DNA of 64,000 nt. It comes from Pseudomonas sp. P8_241 (GTDB lineage: Bacteria > Pseudomonadota > Gammaproteobacteria > Pseudomonadales > Pseudomonadaceae). The stretch lies in assembly GCF_034008315.1 (NCBI RefSeq), contig NZ_CP125377.1, positions 4,772,501 to 4,836,500 on the forward strand. The letters are read 5' to 3'. Below the pieces are notes generated by a model. The model was given only the letters and a program-made list of their open reading frames with translations. It had not been told where the DNA came from and searched no databases. The first letter of the stretch is position 1. Each line of letters begins with the position of its first letter. The position numbers were made by a program, and so were the translations under genes. Of the stretch, positions 43,510 through 52,747 are shown piece by piece.

Positions 43510-44400
43510 TTACTTCTTCGCGGCGAACAACGCATCGAGCTTCTGCTCGAAGGTGTGGTAGTCGATGCGATCGTAAAGCTCCATGCGGGTCTGCATGGTG
43601 TCGATGACATTCGCCTGCGTACCATCGCGGCGCAGTGCGTTGTAGACGTTTTCCGCAGCCTTGTTCATGGCGCGGAAGGCCGACAGCGGGTACAGCACCA
43701 GCGATACATCGGCACCGGCCAGTTGCTCGGTGGTGTACAGCGGCGTCGCGCCGAATTCGGTGATGTTGGCCAGAATTGGCGCTTTCACGCGGCTGGCGAA
43801 CAGCTTGTACATGTCCAGCTCGGTGATCGCTTCCGGGAAAATCATGTCGGCGCCGGCTTCGATGCAGGCAGCGGCGCGATCCAGGGCAGACTCCAGACCT
43901 TCCACGGCCAGGGCGTCGGTACGAGCCATGATCACGAAGCTGTCGTCAGTACGGGCATCGACGGCGGCCTTGATGCGGTCAACCATTTCCTGCTGGGTCA
44001 CGATTTCCTTGTTAGGACGGTGACCGCAGCGCTTGGCGCCGACCTGGTCTTCGATGTGAATCGCCGCTGCGCCGAACTTGATCATCGACTTGACGGTGCG
44101 AGCGACGTTGAAGGCCGACGAGCCGAAACCGGTGTCGACATCGACCAGCAAAGGCAGGTCGCAAACATCGGTGATGCGACGCACGTCGGTCAGCACGTCG
44201 TCCAGACCGGTGATACCCAGGTCCGGCAGGCCGAGGGAGCCGGCAGCCACCCCGCCACCCGACAGGTAGATCGCCTTGAAACCGGCGCGCTTGGCCAGCA
44301 GTGCGTGGTTGGCATTGATCGCGCCGACCACTTGCAATGGATGCTCGCTGGCGACCGCATCGCGGAAACGCTGGCCTGGAGTGCTCTTGTTCAAACTCAT
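43510..44400 (-). CDS. prpB: 2-methylisocitrate lyase
   Basis: PrpB cleaves 2-methylisocitrate to pyruvate and succinate, completing the cycle. The 296-residue protein starts [20 protein letters not shown]. Isocitrate-lyase-superfamily features are DVDTGFGS (Mg binding) and [12 protein letters not shown] with the catalytic cysteine (near residue 123). Its ATG overlaps the prpR stop in an ATGA, and the ribosome-binding site GAGGTGAG lies inside prpR, so translation is coupled. Confidence 0.96.
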   Translation of the reverse strand: MSLNKSTPGQRFRDAVASEHPLQVVGAINANHALLAKRAGFKAIYLSGGGVAAGSLGLPDLGITGLDDVLTDVRRITDVCDLPLLVDVDTGFGSSAFNVARTVKSMIKFGAAAIHIEDQVGAKRCGHRPNKEIVTQQEMVDRIKAAVDARTDDSFVIMARTDALAVEGLESALDRAAACIEAGADMIFPEAITELDMYKLFASRVKAPILANITEFGATPLYTTEQLAGADVSLVLYPLSAFRAMNKAAENVYNALRRDGTQANVIDTMQTRMELYDRIDYHTFEQKLDALFAAKK

Positions 44401-45116
44401 GACTCACCTCGTTTGGCTGTCGGGTTGGCGCCGTCCTGGTAATGACGGGCGATGTTGCGTTTGGACGCGCCGATGTGACGGCGCATCAACAACTCGGCCA
44501 GTTCACCGTCACGGTCGGCGATGGCATCGAGAATTCGGTGGTGCTCGGCAAACGCCTGGTGTGGACGATTTGGCATGGTGGAAAACTGGATGCGGTACAT
44601 GCGCACCAGTTGATACAGCTCGCCGCAGAGCATCTGGGTCAGCGTACGGTTGCCGCTGCCCTGGATGATTCGGTAGTGGAAGTCGAAATCGCCTTCCTGC
44701 TGGTAGTAGCCGACACCGGCCTGAAATGCCGCATCGCGCTCGTGGGTCTCCAGGACCCGACGCAGTTCGTCGATTTCTTCCAGGCTCATGCGCTCAGCGG
44801 CCAGGCGGCAGGCCATGCCTTCCAGGGACTCGCGGATCTCGTAGAGTTCCACCAGTTCGGCGTGATTGAGCGACACCACGCGCGCCCCGACATGCGGTAC
44901 GCGCACCAGCAGACGCTGCCCTTCCAGGCGGTGGATGGCCTCGCGCAGCGGGCCCCGGCTGATGCCGTAGGTGCGCGCCAGTTCCGGTTCGGAAATTTTG
45001 CTGCCCGGAGCGATATCACCCTTGACGATGGCCGCTTGAATGCGGCGGAAGACGTTCTCGGAAAGCGTCTCCGTATCGTCTTGCGTAGAAACCGGGGGAT
45101 CGAGTTGATCCAGCAT
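44397..45116 (-). CDS. prpR: GntR-family (FCD) regulator of the 2-methylcitrate cluster
   Basis: A 239-residue FCD regulator, opening [20 protein letters not shown]. The winged helix (about residues 18-85) has [25 protein letters not shown]; the FCD domain is about 95-225 with HYRII and EHHRILDAI metal-ligand positions. As first gene of prpRBC-acnD-prpFD it is expected to repress the operon, including itself, until a methylcitrate intermediate accumulates. This differs from the enteric PrpR, a sigma-54 activator. The ATG at 45116 is used; a GTG at 45128 lies inside an operator-like palindrome. Confidence 0.92.
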   Translation of the reverse strand: MLDQLDPPVSTQDDTETLSENVFRRIQAAIVKGDIAPGSKISEPELARTYGISRGPLREAIHRLEGQRLLVRVPHVGARVVSLNHAELVELYEIRESLEGMACRLAAERMSLEEIDELRRVLETHERDAAFQAGVGYYQQEGDFDFHYRIIQGSGNRTLTQMLCGELYQLVRMYRIQFSTMPNRPHQAFAEHHRILDAIADRDGELAELLMRRHIGASKRNIARHYQDGANPTAKRGES

Positions 45117-45117
45117 G

Positions 45118-45128
45118 ATTGTCGACAC
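45118..45128. promoter_or_regulatory. PrpR operator-like site overlapping the prpR translation start
   Basis: ATTGTCGACAC matches the left ten bases of the perfect palindrome at 45191-45202. It lies immediately 5' of the prpR ATG. Confidence 0.6.
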
Positions 45129-45190
45129 CTTGTAAGCCAGTGCCGCAAAAATTAGCGAATACAGGGCACCAAGTCAAAGGATAAATAGAT

Positions 45191-45202
45191 ATTGTCGACA
45201 AT
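45191..45202. promoter_or_regulatory. PrpR operator-like palindrome ATTGTCGACAAT
   Basis: A perfect 12-base palindrome of the TNGTNNNACNA type used by FCD GntR proteins, 75 bases before the prpR ATG and about seven helical turns from the second copy. The 300-base gap 45117-45416 otherwise carries the promoter region of the rightward operon. Confidence 0.7.
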
Positions 45203-45416
45203 CTTCTGATAACCGGTTGCCCTGCAATGAAGCAAGCCATTGTTTTATAGCTGTCGGCCAGCGCTGGCGCCATAAAACCACCGTGCTAGAATGCCGCCCG
45301 CATTTGTTTGTCACATCTGCACTGTCTGTCATCAATCCCTGATAGGCATACGAAGGAGCTTGCGCAGCGATGCCAGGGCCCTGAATCGAAGTACGGACCG
45401 CTGTGCACCAGGATTT

Positions 45417-45953
45417 ATGAGACTCAAGCCCTTCCCCACATTCCTTTATTTCCTTTGCTTGCCCGGATTTGCGCTGGCAGGGGAAAAGACCGTGTATGGC
45501 CTCAACGAATACGCTTCCCTTAATGGCATCGACCTGGAAGTGGCCGCCAAACTCGACACCGGCGCCAAAACCGCTTCTTTAAGTGCACGGGACATCAAGC
45601 GCTTCAAACGCAATGGCGAGTCATGGGTCCGGTTTTACCTGGCCATCGACGCCGCCCATTCGCACCCGATCGAACGGCCGCTGGCCCGTGTCAGCAAGAT
45701 CAAGCGTCGGGCCGGCGACTACGATCCAGAAGAAGGCAAGAAGTACACCGCCCGTCCGGTCATCGAACTGGATATCTGCATGGGCACGGCTTTGCGCAGC
45801 ATAGAAGTGAACCTTACTGACCGAAGTGCCTTCCAATACCCGCTCTTGATCGGCTCCGAAGCCCTCAAACGATTCGATGCGCTGGTCGATCCCAGCCTTA
45901 AATATGCTGCCGGCAAACCCGCCTGCACCACCGACGCTCATACCGCAGAGTAA
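45417..45953 (+). CDS. Secreted retropepsin-like aspartic peptidase (annotated as ATP-dependent zinc protease family)
   Basis: A 178-residue protein with a signal peptide (MRLKPFPTFLYFLCLPGFALAG) at the ATG at 45417. The mature part has KLDTGAKTASL, the DTG motif of retropepsin-like peptidases, and LTDRSAFQYPLLIGSEAL, the usual second conserved block. The family (Pfam Zn_protease) is named ATP-dependent zinc protease in many annotations, but the DTGA motif points to an aspartic peptidase. It is the first gene of a three-gene operon with a transglutaminase-like membrane protein and an ATP-grasp ligase. Confidence 0.88.
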   Translation: MRLKPFPTFLYFLCLPGFALAGEKTVYGLNEYASLNGIDLEVAAKLDTGAKTASLSARDIKRFKRNGESWVRFYLAIDAAHSHPIERPLARVSKIKRRAGDYDPEEGKKYTARPVIELDICMGTALRSIEVNLTDRSAFQYPLLIGSEALKRFDALVDPSLKYAAGKPACTTDAHTAE

Positions 45954-45958
45954 TTCCA

Positions 45959-47494
45959 ATGCGCTCTCTTACCCTTCATCTGAAACTGCTGATCGCCATC
46001 CTGGTGGTGCTGGGCATTTCAGTTACGGCCTATCAGATCTTCGTCCTGGGCATTCCGGTGACCGAAGACGCCACCGACGACCTGTGGAACATCGATGCCA
46101 AGGTCGAGTTCGTCGCCAGCGCCAAGGACCCGGTCAAGATCCAGATGTTCGTGCCGCCCCTGAGCCGCGACTTCGTCAGCCTTAATGAAAGCTTCATTTC
46201 CAACAACTATGGCGTGGCGGTGAACCGGGTCGACGGCAACCGCAAGGTCACCTGGTCGGCGCGCCGGGCCAAGGGCAACCAGACCCTCTATTACCGTTTG
46301 GTGCTGACCAAGCGCTATTCCGGCGAGAAACTCAAGGTAAAAGGCCCGACGTTCCGTGACAGCATGGTCATCGAAGGCCCGGAAAAAATCGCCGCCGAAG
46401 CCCTGCTCGCGCCGATCCGCCAGCACTCGGCCGACGTCGAGACCTTCATCGGCGAAGCCATCAAGCGTGTCAACAATCTCAGCGACGACAACGTGAAATT
46501 GCTGCTGGCCGGCGATCCGTCGACGGCGCATAAAGCGAAAACGGTCGAACTGCTGTTGTCCATCGCCCACGTGCCGGTGGAAAAGGTCCACACCATCCGC
46601 CTGGTGGCCGACCAGCCGCAAATGCCGGAGCTCTGGTTGCGCAGCTTCAACGGCACCGACTGGCTGTACTTCAACCCGGAAACCGGCGAACAGGGCCTGC
46701 CGACCGACCGCCTGTTGTGGTGGACCGGTGACGAAAACCTGATCACCGTCGATGGCGGCAAGAAAGCCAACGTGACCTTCAGCCTGAACAACAGCGAAAT
46801 GAACGCCATTCGCCTGGCCAAGCTGACCGATGAAAACACCGACGCCAACTTCCTCGAATACTCGCTGTACGGCCTGCCGCTGCAAACCCAGCAGACCTTC
46901 ATGATCATGGTGATGATCCCGATCGGCGTACTGGTGATCCTGATCCTGCGCAACCTGATCGGGCTGCAGACCCTGGGCACCTTCACCCCGGTGCTGATCG
47001 CCTTGGCGTTCCGCGAAACCCAGCTGGGATTTGGCATCGTCCTGTTCACGATCATTACCGCACTGGGCCTGTCTTTGCGCTCCTACCTCGAACACCTGAA
47101 GTTGCAGATGTTGCCGAGGCTGTCGGTGGTGCTGACCTTCGTGGTAGTGCTGATCGCGGCCATCAGCCTGTTCAGCCACAAGCTTGGCCTGGAGCGCGGC
47201 TTGTCGGTCGCGTTGTTCCCAATGGTGATTCTGACCATGACCATCGAACGCCTGTCGATCACCTGGGAAGAACGCGGCGCCAGCCATGCGATGAAAGTAG
47301 CCATCGGTACGCTATTCGCGGCATCTCTTGCGCACCTGATCATGAGCGTGCCCGAACTGGTGTACTTCGTCTTCACCTTCCCGGCCATCCTGCTGATCCT
47401 GGTGGGCTTCATGCTGGCAATGGGTCGTTATCGCGGTTACCGCCTGACTGAACTGGTGCGTTTCAAGGCCTTCCTGAAAAAGGCTGACGCTTGA
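45959..47494 (+). CDS. Inactive transglutaminase-like domain fused to a 7-helix membrane domain
   Basis: A 511-residue membrane protein. An N-terminal helix (about 8-30) is followed by a periplasmic transglutaminase-like domain (about 35-295), where I see no Cys-His-Asp catalytic set, consistent with an inactive domain. Six or seven membrane helices follow (about 315-495), including MIMVMIPIGVLVILILRNLIG and LSVVLTFVVVLIAAISLF. The domain pair is known from comparative genomics of ATP-grasp amidoligase loci. It starts 5 bases after the peptidase gene and overlaps the next gene by one base. Confidence 0.88.
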   Translation: MRSLTLHLKLLIAILVVLGISVTAYQIFVLGIPVTEDATDDLWNIDAKVEFVASAKDPVKIQMFVPPLSRDFVSLNESFISNNYGVAVNRVDGNRKVTWSARRAKGNQTLYYRLVLTKRYSGEKLKVKGPTFRDSMVIEGPEKIAAEALLAPIRQHSADVETFIGEAIKRVNNLSDDNVKLLLAGDPSTAHKAKTVELLLSIAHVPVEKVHTIRLVADQPQMPELWLRSFNGTDWLYFNPETGEQGLPTDRLLWWTGDENLITVDGGKKANVTFSLNNSEMNAIRLAKLTDENTDANFLEYSLYGLPLQTQQTFMIMVMIPIGVLVILILRNLIGLQTLGTFTPVLIALAFRETQLGFGIVLFTIITALGLSLRSYLEHLKLQMLPRLSVVLTFVVVLIAAISLFSHKLGLERGLSVALFPMVILTMTIERLSITWEERGASHAMKVAIGTLFAASLAHLIMSVPELVYFVFTFPAILLILVGFMLAMGRYRGYRLTELVRFKAFLKKADA

Positions 47495-48480
47495 TGTTCG
47501 GCTTCTGGAAGACCTGGAAGGCCCTGGAAGCCCGGGGGATCATGGGCATCAATCGGCGCAACGCGGACTACGTGCTCAAGTACAACAAGCGCAGCCTGTA
47601 CCCGATCGTCGATGACAAGATCATCACCAAGGAACGCGCCATCGCCGCCGGGATTCATGTGCCGGAGCTGTATGGCGTGATCTCGACCGAGAAGGAAATC
47701 GATAACCTCGACAAGATCATTGGCGGGCGCAACGATTTCGTGATCAAACCGGCCCAGGGCGCCGGCGGGGACGGCATCCTGGTGATTGCCGACCGCTTCG
47801 AGGGCCGCTATCGCACGGTGTCCGGCAAGATCATCAGCCATGAGGAAATCGAGCATCAGATTTCCAGCATCCTCACCGGCCTGTACTCCCTCGGCGGGCA
47901 TCGGGATCGGGCGCTGATCGAATATCGCGTCACCCCGGACCAGATCTTCAAGAGCATCAGCTACGAAGGCGTGCCGGACATCCGCATCATCGTGCTGATG
48001 GGCTACCCGGTGATGGCCATGCTGCGCCTGCCGACCCGCCAGTCCGGTGGCAAGGCCAACCTGCACCAGGGTGCGATTGGCGTCGGCGTCGACTTGGCGA
48101 CAGGCCTGACGTTGCGCGGTACCTGGCTGAACAACATCATCACCAAACACCCGGACACCACCAACGCGGTGGACGGCGTGCAATTGCCCTACTGGGACGG
48201 TTTCATGAAACTCGCTGCCGGCTGTTACGAGCTGTGCGGGCTGGGCTACATCGGAGTCGACATGGTGCTTGATCAGGAAAAAGGCCCATTGATCCTGGAA
48301 CTCAATGCCCGGCCGGGGCTGAACATCCAGATTGCCAACGATTGTGGATTGACGTTGCGCACCCACGCCGTCGAAGCGCGGCTGGAAGAGCTCAAGGCCC
48401 GGGGCGTGACTGAAACCGTCGAAGAGCGCGTAGCGTTTGTGCAGGAAATGTTTGGGCATATTCCGCCGGTCGAGGGTTGA
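47494..48480 (+). CDS. ATP-grasp alpha-L-glutamate ligase-like protein (RimK-related)
   Basis: A 328-residue ATP-grasp enzyme. FVIKPAQGAGGDGILVI (about residues 85-102) is the ATP-binding loop, and GYIGVDMVLDQEKGPLILELNARPG (about 250-275) carries the metal-binding Asp, Glu and Asn. By family it should form an amide or peptide bond, perhaps adding glutamate-like residues; the product is unknown. The ATG shares its A with the TGA of the upstream gene (TGATG), so the pair is translationally coupled. Confidence 0.9.
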   Translation: MFGFWKTWKALEARGIMGINRRNADYVLKYNKRSLYPIVDDKIITKERAIAAGIHVPELYGVISTEKEIDNLDKIIGGRNDFVIKPAQGAGGDGILVIADRFEGRYRTVSGKIISHEEIEHQISSILTGLYSLGGHRDRALIEYRVTPDQIFKSISYEGVPDIRIIVLMGYPVMAMLRLPTRQSGGKANLHQGAIGVGVDLATGLTLRGTWLNNIITKHPDTTNAVDGVQLPYWDGFMKLAAGCYELCGLGYIGVDMVLDQEKGPLILELNARPGLNIQIANDCGLTLRTHAVEARLEELKARGVTETVEERVAFVQEMFGHIPPVEG

Positions 48481-48500
48481 TTCAGAACCTGCTTACGCCT

Positions 48501-48565
48501 ATCACGAGCAGGCTCGCTCCATAGGGATTGCGCTACCCCCTGTAGGAGCGAGCCTGCTCGCGATA
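48501..48565. repeat. REPIN after the ATP-grasp gene
   Basis: TATCACGAGCAGGCTCGCTC and GAGCGAGCCTGCTCGCGATA are opposed. Together they may end the three-gene operon. Confidence 0.85.
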
Positions 48566-48691
48566 GCGGTTTTACAGCCATAACAATCTTCAATCCCACC
48601 TCAACCTGCCAATCTCCGACATCCCTCTAGGAGCAATTCCCCGAGGGGACTACAATCGCCACCCCGCCTCAATGGCTGATCTCCCCCGCCC

Positions 48692-50035
48692 ATGTTGACC
48701 TGTTCCGTACACCCGCTGCCCTATCGCGCCAACCCCGCTGAATATTTCGCGGCGATCCGCCATGCCCCCGGCGCCGTGCTGCTCGACAGCGGCCGGCCGA
48801 GCGCCGACCGCGGCCGCTATGACCTGCTCAGCGCCTGGCCGCTGGAGCAATTGACGGTAGCGCCTGACGAAAGTGGAAACGATTTCCTGCAACGCCTGCG
48901 CAATAACCTGACACGACTGGGCGAGGCATCCCTGCCCCAAGCTTATGAGCTGCCGTTCGCCGGTGGCTTGATCGGCTACCTGAGTTACGACTTCGGCCGG
49001 CATCTGGAACGCCTGCCGAGTCAGGCGCTGGATGACCTGCAATTGCCGGACGCACGTTTTGGTTTGTATGGCTGGGCACTGATCAGCGATCACCAGCACA
49101 AAAGCAGTCAACTGGTGTTTCACCCGTCCCTGACCGACAGCGAGCGCCAACGCTTGATCGCGCTGTTCACTCAGCCCGCGCCTGAGCCGGTAGAGCCTTT
49201 CAAACTGCAAACCCCGATGATTGCCGACCTCAACGTTGATGAGTATCGCCGGGCGATCGAGCGCATTCAGCAGTACATTCAGGCCGGCGACTGTTATCAA
49301 GTCAACTTCGCCCAGCGCTTTCACGCACCCTGCCAAGGCGATTCCTGGGCAGCCTACTGCGCATTGCGGGCCGCGTGTCCGACGCCGTTTTCCGGTTTCC
49401 AGGCCCTGCCCGACGGCGGTGCAGTGCTGAGTCTGTCGCCGGAGCGCTTCATCAAAGTCAGCCAGCGTCACGTTGAAACCCGTCCGATCAAAGGCACGCG
49501 GCCACGAGGCCCGACCCCCGAAGAGGATGCAGCGAACGCCGCCGAACTCTTGGCCAGCCCCAAGGATCGCGCGGAAAACCTGATGATCGTCGACCTGCTG
49601 CGCAATGACCTCGGACGCACCTGCCGCACCGGTTCGGTCCGGGTGCCGGAGTTGTTCAGCCTGGAAAGCTATCCAAACGTGCATCACCTGGTCAGCAGCG
49701 TGACCGGCGAACTGGCGGATGACCGTGATGCCCTGGACCTGATCGCCGGCAGCTTCCCCGGCGGCTCAATCACCGGCGCGCCGAAGATTCGTGCGATGCA
49801 GATCATCGACGAGCTGGAACCGACCCGGCGCGGACTGTATTGCGGTTCGTTGATGTACCTGGACGTGCGCGGCGAGATGGACAGTTCCATCGCCATTCGC
49901 AGTTTGCTGGTCAAGGATGGGCAGGTGTGTTGCTGGGGCGGTGGCGGGATAGTGGCCGACTCCGAGTGGCAAGCCGAATATCAGGAATCGATCACCAAGG
50001 TGAAGGTACTGCTCGACACCCTGCAAAACCTTTAA
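48692..50035 (+). CDS. pabB: Aminodeoxychorismate synthase component I
   Basis: PabB converts chorismate, with ammonia from PabA, to 4-amino-4-deoxychorismate for folate synthesis. The 447-residue chorismate-binding protein has QAGDCYQVNFAQRF, SLSPERFIKV, RPIKGTRPRG (the lysine that forms the covalent PabB intermediate, replacing the threonine of TrpE), DLLRNDLGR and GGGIVADS. The N-terminal TrpE-like domain lacks a recognisable tryptophan-binding site. It stands alone between repeat elements. Confidence 0.95.
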   Translation: MLTCSVHPLPYRANPAEYFAAIRHAPGAVLLDSGRPSADRGRYDLLSAWPLEQLTVAPDESGNDFLQRLRNNLTRLGEASLPQAYELPFAGGLIGYLSYDFGRHLERLPSQALDDLQLPDARFGLYGWALISDHQHKSSQLVFHPSLTDSERQRLIALFTQPAPEPVEPFKLQTPMIADLNVDEYRRAIERIQQYIQAGDCYQVNFAQRFHAPCQGDSWAAYCALRAACPTPFSGFQALPDGGAVLSLSPERFIKVSQRHVETRPIKGTRPRGPTPEEDAANAAELLASPKDRAENLMIVDLLRNDLGRTCRTGSVRVPELFSLESYPNVHHLVSSVTGELADDRDALDLIAGSFPGGSITGAPKIRAMQIIDELEPTRRGLYCGSLMYLDVRGEMDSSIAIRSLLVKDGQVCCWGGGGIVADSEWQAEYQESITKVKVLLDTLQNL

Positions 50036-50040
50036 AAGCT

Positions 50041-50120
50041 TCGCCAGCAAGCCGGCTCCTACAGGAATCGCGTACATCGCGAAGATGGCGACGACCTTGT
50101 AGGAGCTGGCTTGCCAGCGA
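50041..50120. repeat. REPIN between convergent pabB and thrH
   Basis: TCGCCAGCAAGCCGGCTCCT and AGGAGCTGGCTTGCCAGCGA are opposed, with an inner CGCG/ATCGCGA stretch. Confidence 0.85.
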
Positions 50121-50138
50121 AAGCGTCAGTCCGGCCGA

Positions 50139-50756
50139 TTAAAGGCTCAAGGTCCGGTTCGAAGCCTTGATGAACTCCTGCTTCAACGCCTCAAACGTAT
50201 GCACCGCCGGAAACTGCGGGAACTCGGCGATCACGTTATCCGGCGCATGGAATAGAATCCCCGCATCCGCTTCACCGAGCATCGTGGTGTCGTTGTAGGA
50301 ATCCCCCGCCGCTATCACCCGATAGTAGAGGCTCTTGAAGGCCAGGACCGACTGACGCTTGGGATCTTTCTGACGTAACTGATAGCTCGTCACTCGCCCG
50401 CTTTCGTCGGTAATCAGACGATGGCAAAGCAAGGTCGGGAAGCCCAGTTGGCGCATCAACGGCTGCGAAAACTCATAGAAGGTGTCCGACAGGATCACCA
50501 CCTGGAAGCGCTCGCGCAGCCAGTCGACGAACTCGATGGCGCCGTCCAGCGGCTTGAGCGTGGCGATCACTTCCTGAATGTCCGAAAGTTTCAGGCCGTG
50601 CTCGTCGAGGATCCGCAGGCGCTGCTTCATCAGCACGTCGTAGTCGGGAATGTCCCGGGTGGTGGCCCTGAGGGTTTCGATCCCGGTTTTTTCGGCGAAG
50701 GCGATCCAGATTTCCGGGACCAGTACACCTTCAAGATCCAGACAGGCAATTTCCAC
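50139..50756 (-). CDS. thrH: Phosphoserine phosphatase / homoserine phosphotransferase ThrH
   Basis: ThrH is a HAD-family enzyme described in P. aeruginosa that has phosphoserine phosphatase activity and can transfer phosphate to homoserine. The 205-residue protein starts at a GTG (50756) with GGGAG upstream: MEIACLDLEGVLVPEIWIAFA. HAD motif I is DLEGVLVPE (first Asp nucleophile), motif II is VVILSDTF, and motif IV is AAGDSYNDTTML. It is divergent from cysH. Confidence 0.94.
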   Translation of the reverse strand: MEIACLDLEGVLVPEIWIAFAEKTGIETLRATTRDIPDYDVLMKQRLRILDEHGLKLSDIQEVIATLKPLDGAIEFVDWLRERFQVVILSDTFYEFSQPLMRQLGFPTLLCHRLITDESGRVTSYQLRQKDPKRQSVLAFKSLYYRVIAAGDSYNDTTMLGEADAGILFHAPDNVIAEFPQFPAVHTFEALKQEFIKASNRTLSL

Positions 50757-50929
50757 AAGACACTCCCATTTGTATTGATTATTGAGTCGAGCGAGCAAAA
50801 AGACTGCCGAACTCTAGCGACTCGGGCGGGCCTGCGCAACGCAGAGGGTGCCCCGATCTGCGCAGCTTTTTGTTACCATCGACCCCATATAGAGCGCCCA
50901 GCGCCACCGACCTGTAGGAAACCGCCCTG

Positions 50930-51664
50930 ATGAGCCCAACGTTCGACGTCGTGGAACTCGCCACGACCTATGCCAATAAATCCGCCCAGGACATCCTGAA
51001 GCTGGCTTTTGCCGAGTTCGGCGATGAGCTGTGGATATCCTTCAGCGGTGCCGAGGATGTGGTCCTGGTGGACATGGCCTGGAAGCTGAACAAGAACGTC
51101 AAGGTGTTCAGCCTCGACACCGGTCGCCTGCACCCGGAGACCTACCGCTTCATCGATCAAGTGCGCGAGCACTACAAGATCGACATCGAACTGGTGTCGC
51201 CGGACTACACCAAACTCGAACCCTTCGTGAAGGAAAAAGGCCTGTTCAGCTTCTACAAGGACGGGCATGGCGAATGCTGCGGCATCCGCAAGATCGAACC
51301 GTTGCGCCGCAAGCTGTCTGGCGTGAAGGCCTGGGCCACCGGCCAGCGTCGGGATCAGAGCCCCGGCACCCGCAGCGCCGTCGCGGCAATGGAAATCGAC
51401 ACCGCGTTCTCCACTCCGGAGCGTACCCTGTACAAATTCAATCCGTTGGCGCAAATGACCAGCGAAGAGATCTGGGGCTATATCCGCATGCTGGAGCTGC
51501 CGTACAACAGCCTGCATGAGCGTGGTTTCATCAGCATCGGCTGCGAACCTTGCACCCGCCCGGTACTTCCGAACCAGCACGAGCGCGAAGGTCGCTGGTG
51601 GTGGGAAGAAGCCACGCAGAAAGAATGCGGGTTGCATGCCGGGAACATCATCAGCAAGGGCTGA
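50930..51664 (+). CDS. cysH: Adenylylsulfate (APS)/PAPS reductase CysH
   Basis: CysH reduces activated sulfate to sulfite for cysteine synthesis. The 244-residue protein has the nucleotide-binding [15 protein letters not shown] and FSLDTGRL. The cysteine pairs ECCGIRK (near residue 115) and CEPCTRP (near 203) ligate a [4Fe-4S] cluster, which marks the APS-reducing type found in Pseudomonas. The C-terminal ECGLH contains the catalytic cysteine. It has its own promoter region and is convergent with the LysR gene. Confidence 0.96.
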   Translation: MSPTFDVVELATTYANKSAQDILKLAFAEFGDELWISFSGAEDVVLVDMAWKLNKNVKVFSLDTGRLHPETYRFIDQVREHYKIDIELVSPDYTKLEPFVKEKGLFSFYKDGHGECCGIRKIEPLRRKLSGVKAWATGQRRDQSPGTRSAVAAMEIDTAFSTPERTLYKFNPLAQMTSEEIWGYIRMLELPYNSLHERGFISIGCEPCTRPVLPNQHEREGRWWWEEATQKECGLHAGNIISKG

Positions 51665-51694
51665 CCCCGATTCAACTTCGGTCTCGAGTGCTGC

Positions 51695-52621
51695 TCAAGC
51701 AGCACTAAACCGCTGCGCCAACCCCAGCTCGGCAAACTGCTCGATGATGAAATCGACGAACGCTCGAGTCTTGCCCGGCAGCAGTTTGTGCTCGGCGTAA
51801 TAGATCGAAATGTTACCGTCATCGATGTACCAGTCCGGTAACACACGCTGCAACGTGCCCGCCTCCAGATAATTCACCGCGAACGGCATGCTCGCCAGCG
51901 CAACCCCCAAACCCTGAGCCGCCGTAGCGCAAGCCGCATCCGAATCACTCATGGTCATTCGCGCCTTGAGCATCAATGGGCGGCAGTGCTGGGGGCTGCG
52001 TCCGCTCAACTGCCAGGAACGCACACGTCCGGTTTGCGGCGAGCGAATCAGGATGCCGTCGTGGTGTTGCAGATCATCGGGCTCCCTGATCGCTTCGCGC
52101 CGAGCAAGATAATCGGCAGACGCCAGCAACACCCGATGCGCCGGTGCCAGCTTGCGCGCCACGACACCCTGGGGTAACTCAAATCCGCCACCAATCGCCG
52201 CGTCGAACCCCTGGGCAATCAGGTCAACCTGACGATTATCGAAATGCCAGTCCGGGTTGATCGCCGGATATCGCTGCAGAAATTCACCGAGCAACGGCAC
52301 GACATACAACCGCCCGAACACCGTGCCCATGCTGACTTTCAAGGTGCCCGCCGGGAGACCTTCGGCGCTGGCCAGATTGGCCACGGCGTTCTGAATAGTC
52401 GTCAGGCTGGCGCTGACCTGACTCAAAAACAACTGGCCGGCCTCAGTCAGGGTGAGGTTGCGAGTGCTGCGCTGAAACAACCGCACACCCAGATTCGCTT
52501 CAAGTTTGGCCACGCTTTTGCCCACCGCCGCCGGTGTCAGGCTCAAGCGTCGCGCGGCTTCGGCGAAACTGCCGACTTCGGCGCTGCGCACAAAGCATTC
52601 GATACTGCTGAAGGTTTCCAT
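51695..52621 (-). CDS. LysR-family transcriptional regulator
   Basis: A 308-residue regulator opening METFSSIECFVRSAEVGSFAEAA. The helix-turn-helix (about 1-60) includes RLSLTPAAVGKSVAKLEANLGVRLFQR. The effector domain (about 90-295) is the periplasmic-binding-protein-like fold. It is divergent from the SDR gene at 52748, the classic LysR-target layout, and a long inverted repeat lies between them. Activation of the SDR gene is therefore likely; the inducer is unknown. Confidence 0.92.
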   Translation of the reverse strand: METFSSIECFVRSAEVGSFAEAARRLSLTPAAVGKSVAKLEANLGVRLFQRSTRNLTLTEAGQLFLSQVSASLTTIQNAVANLASAEGLPAGTLKVSMGTVFGRLYVVPLLGEFLQRYPAINPDWHFDNRQVDLIAQGFDAAIGGGFELPQGVVARKLAPAHRVLLASADYLARREAIREPDDLQHHDGILIRSPQTGRVRSWQLSGRSPQHCRPLMLKARMTMSDSDAACATAAQGLGVALASMPFAVNYLEAGTLQRVLPDWYIDDGNISIYYAEHKLLPGKTRAFVDFIIEQFAELGLAQRFSAA

Positions 52622-52638
52622 GACACACCACTATAAAC

Positions 52639-52692
52639 TTCTGGTTTACACAGACTATAGCAATGACCGTCTACACAGCCTGTAAACCAGAA
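52639..52692. promoter_or_regulatory. Operator-like 12-base inverted repeat between LysR and SDR genes
   Basis: TTCTGGTTTACA and TGTAAACCAGAA are exact complements separated by 30 bases, in the 126-base divergent promoter region. They are the most likely LysR binding half-sites. Confidence 0.7.
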
Positions 52693-52747
52693 TCGATACT
52701 AGGCTCCATCAACCGGGACATCTCGCCTCGGGACTTTGGAGATCGAC

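Noticed and set aside
7331..50120. Repeated GTAGGAGC elements as a possible CRISPR array
   Set aside because: They are dispersed, palindromic and at gene ends, with no regular spacers and no cas genes.
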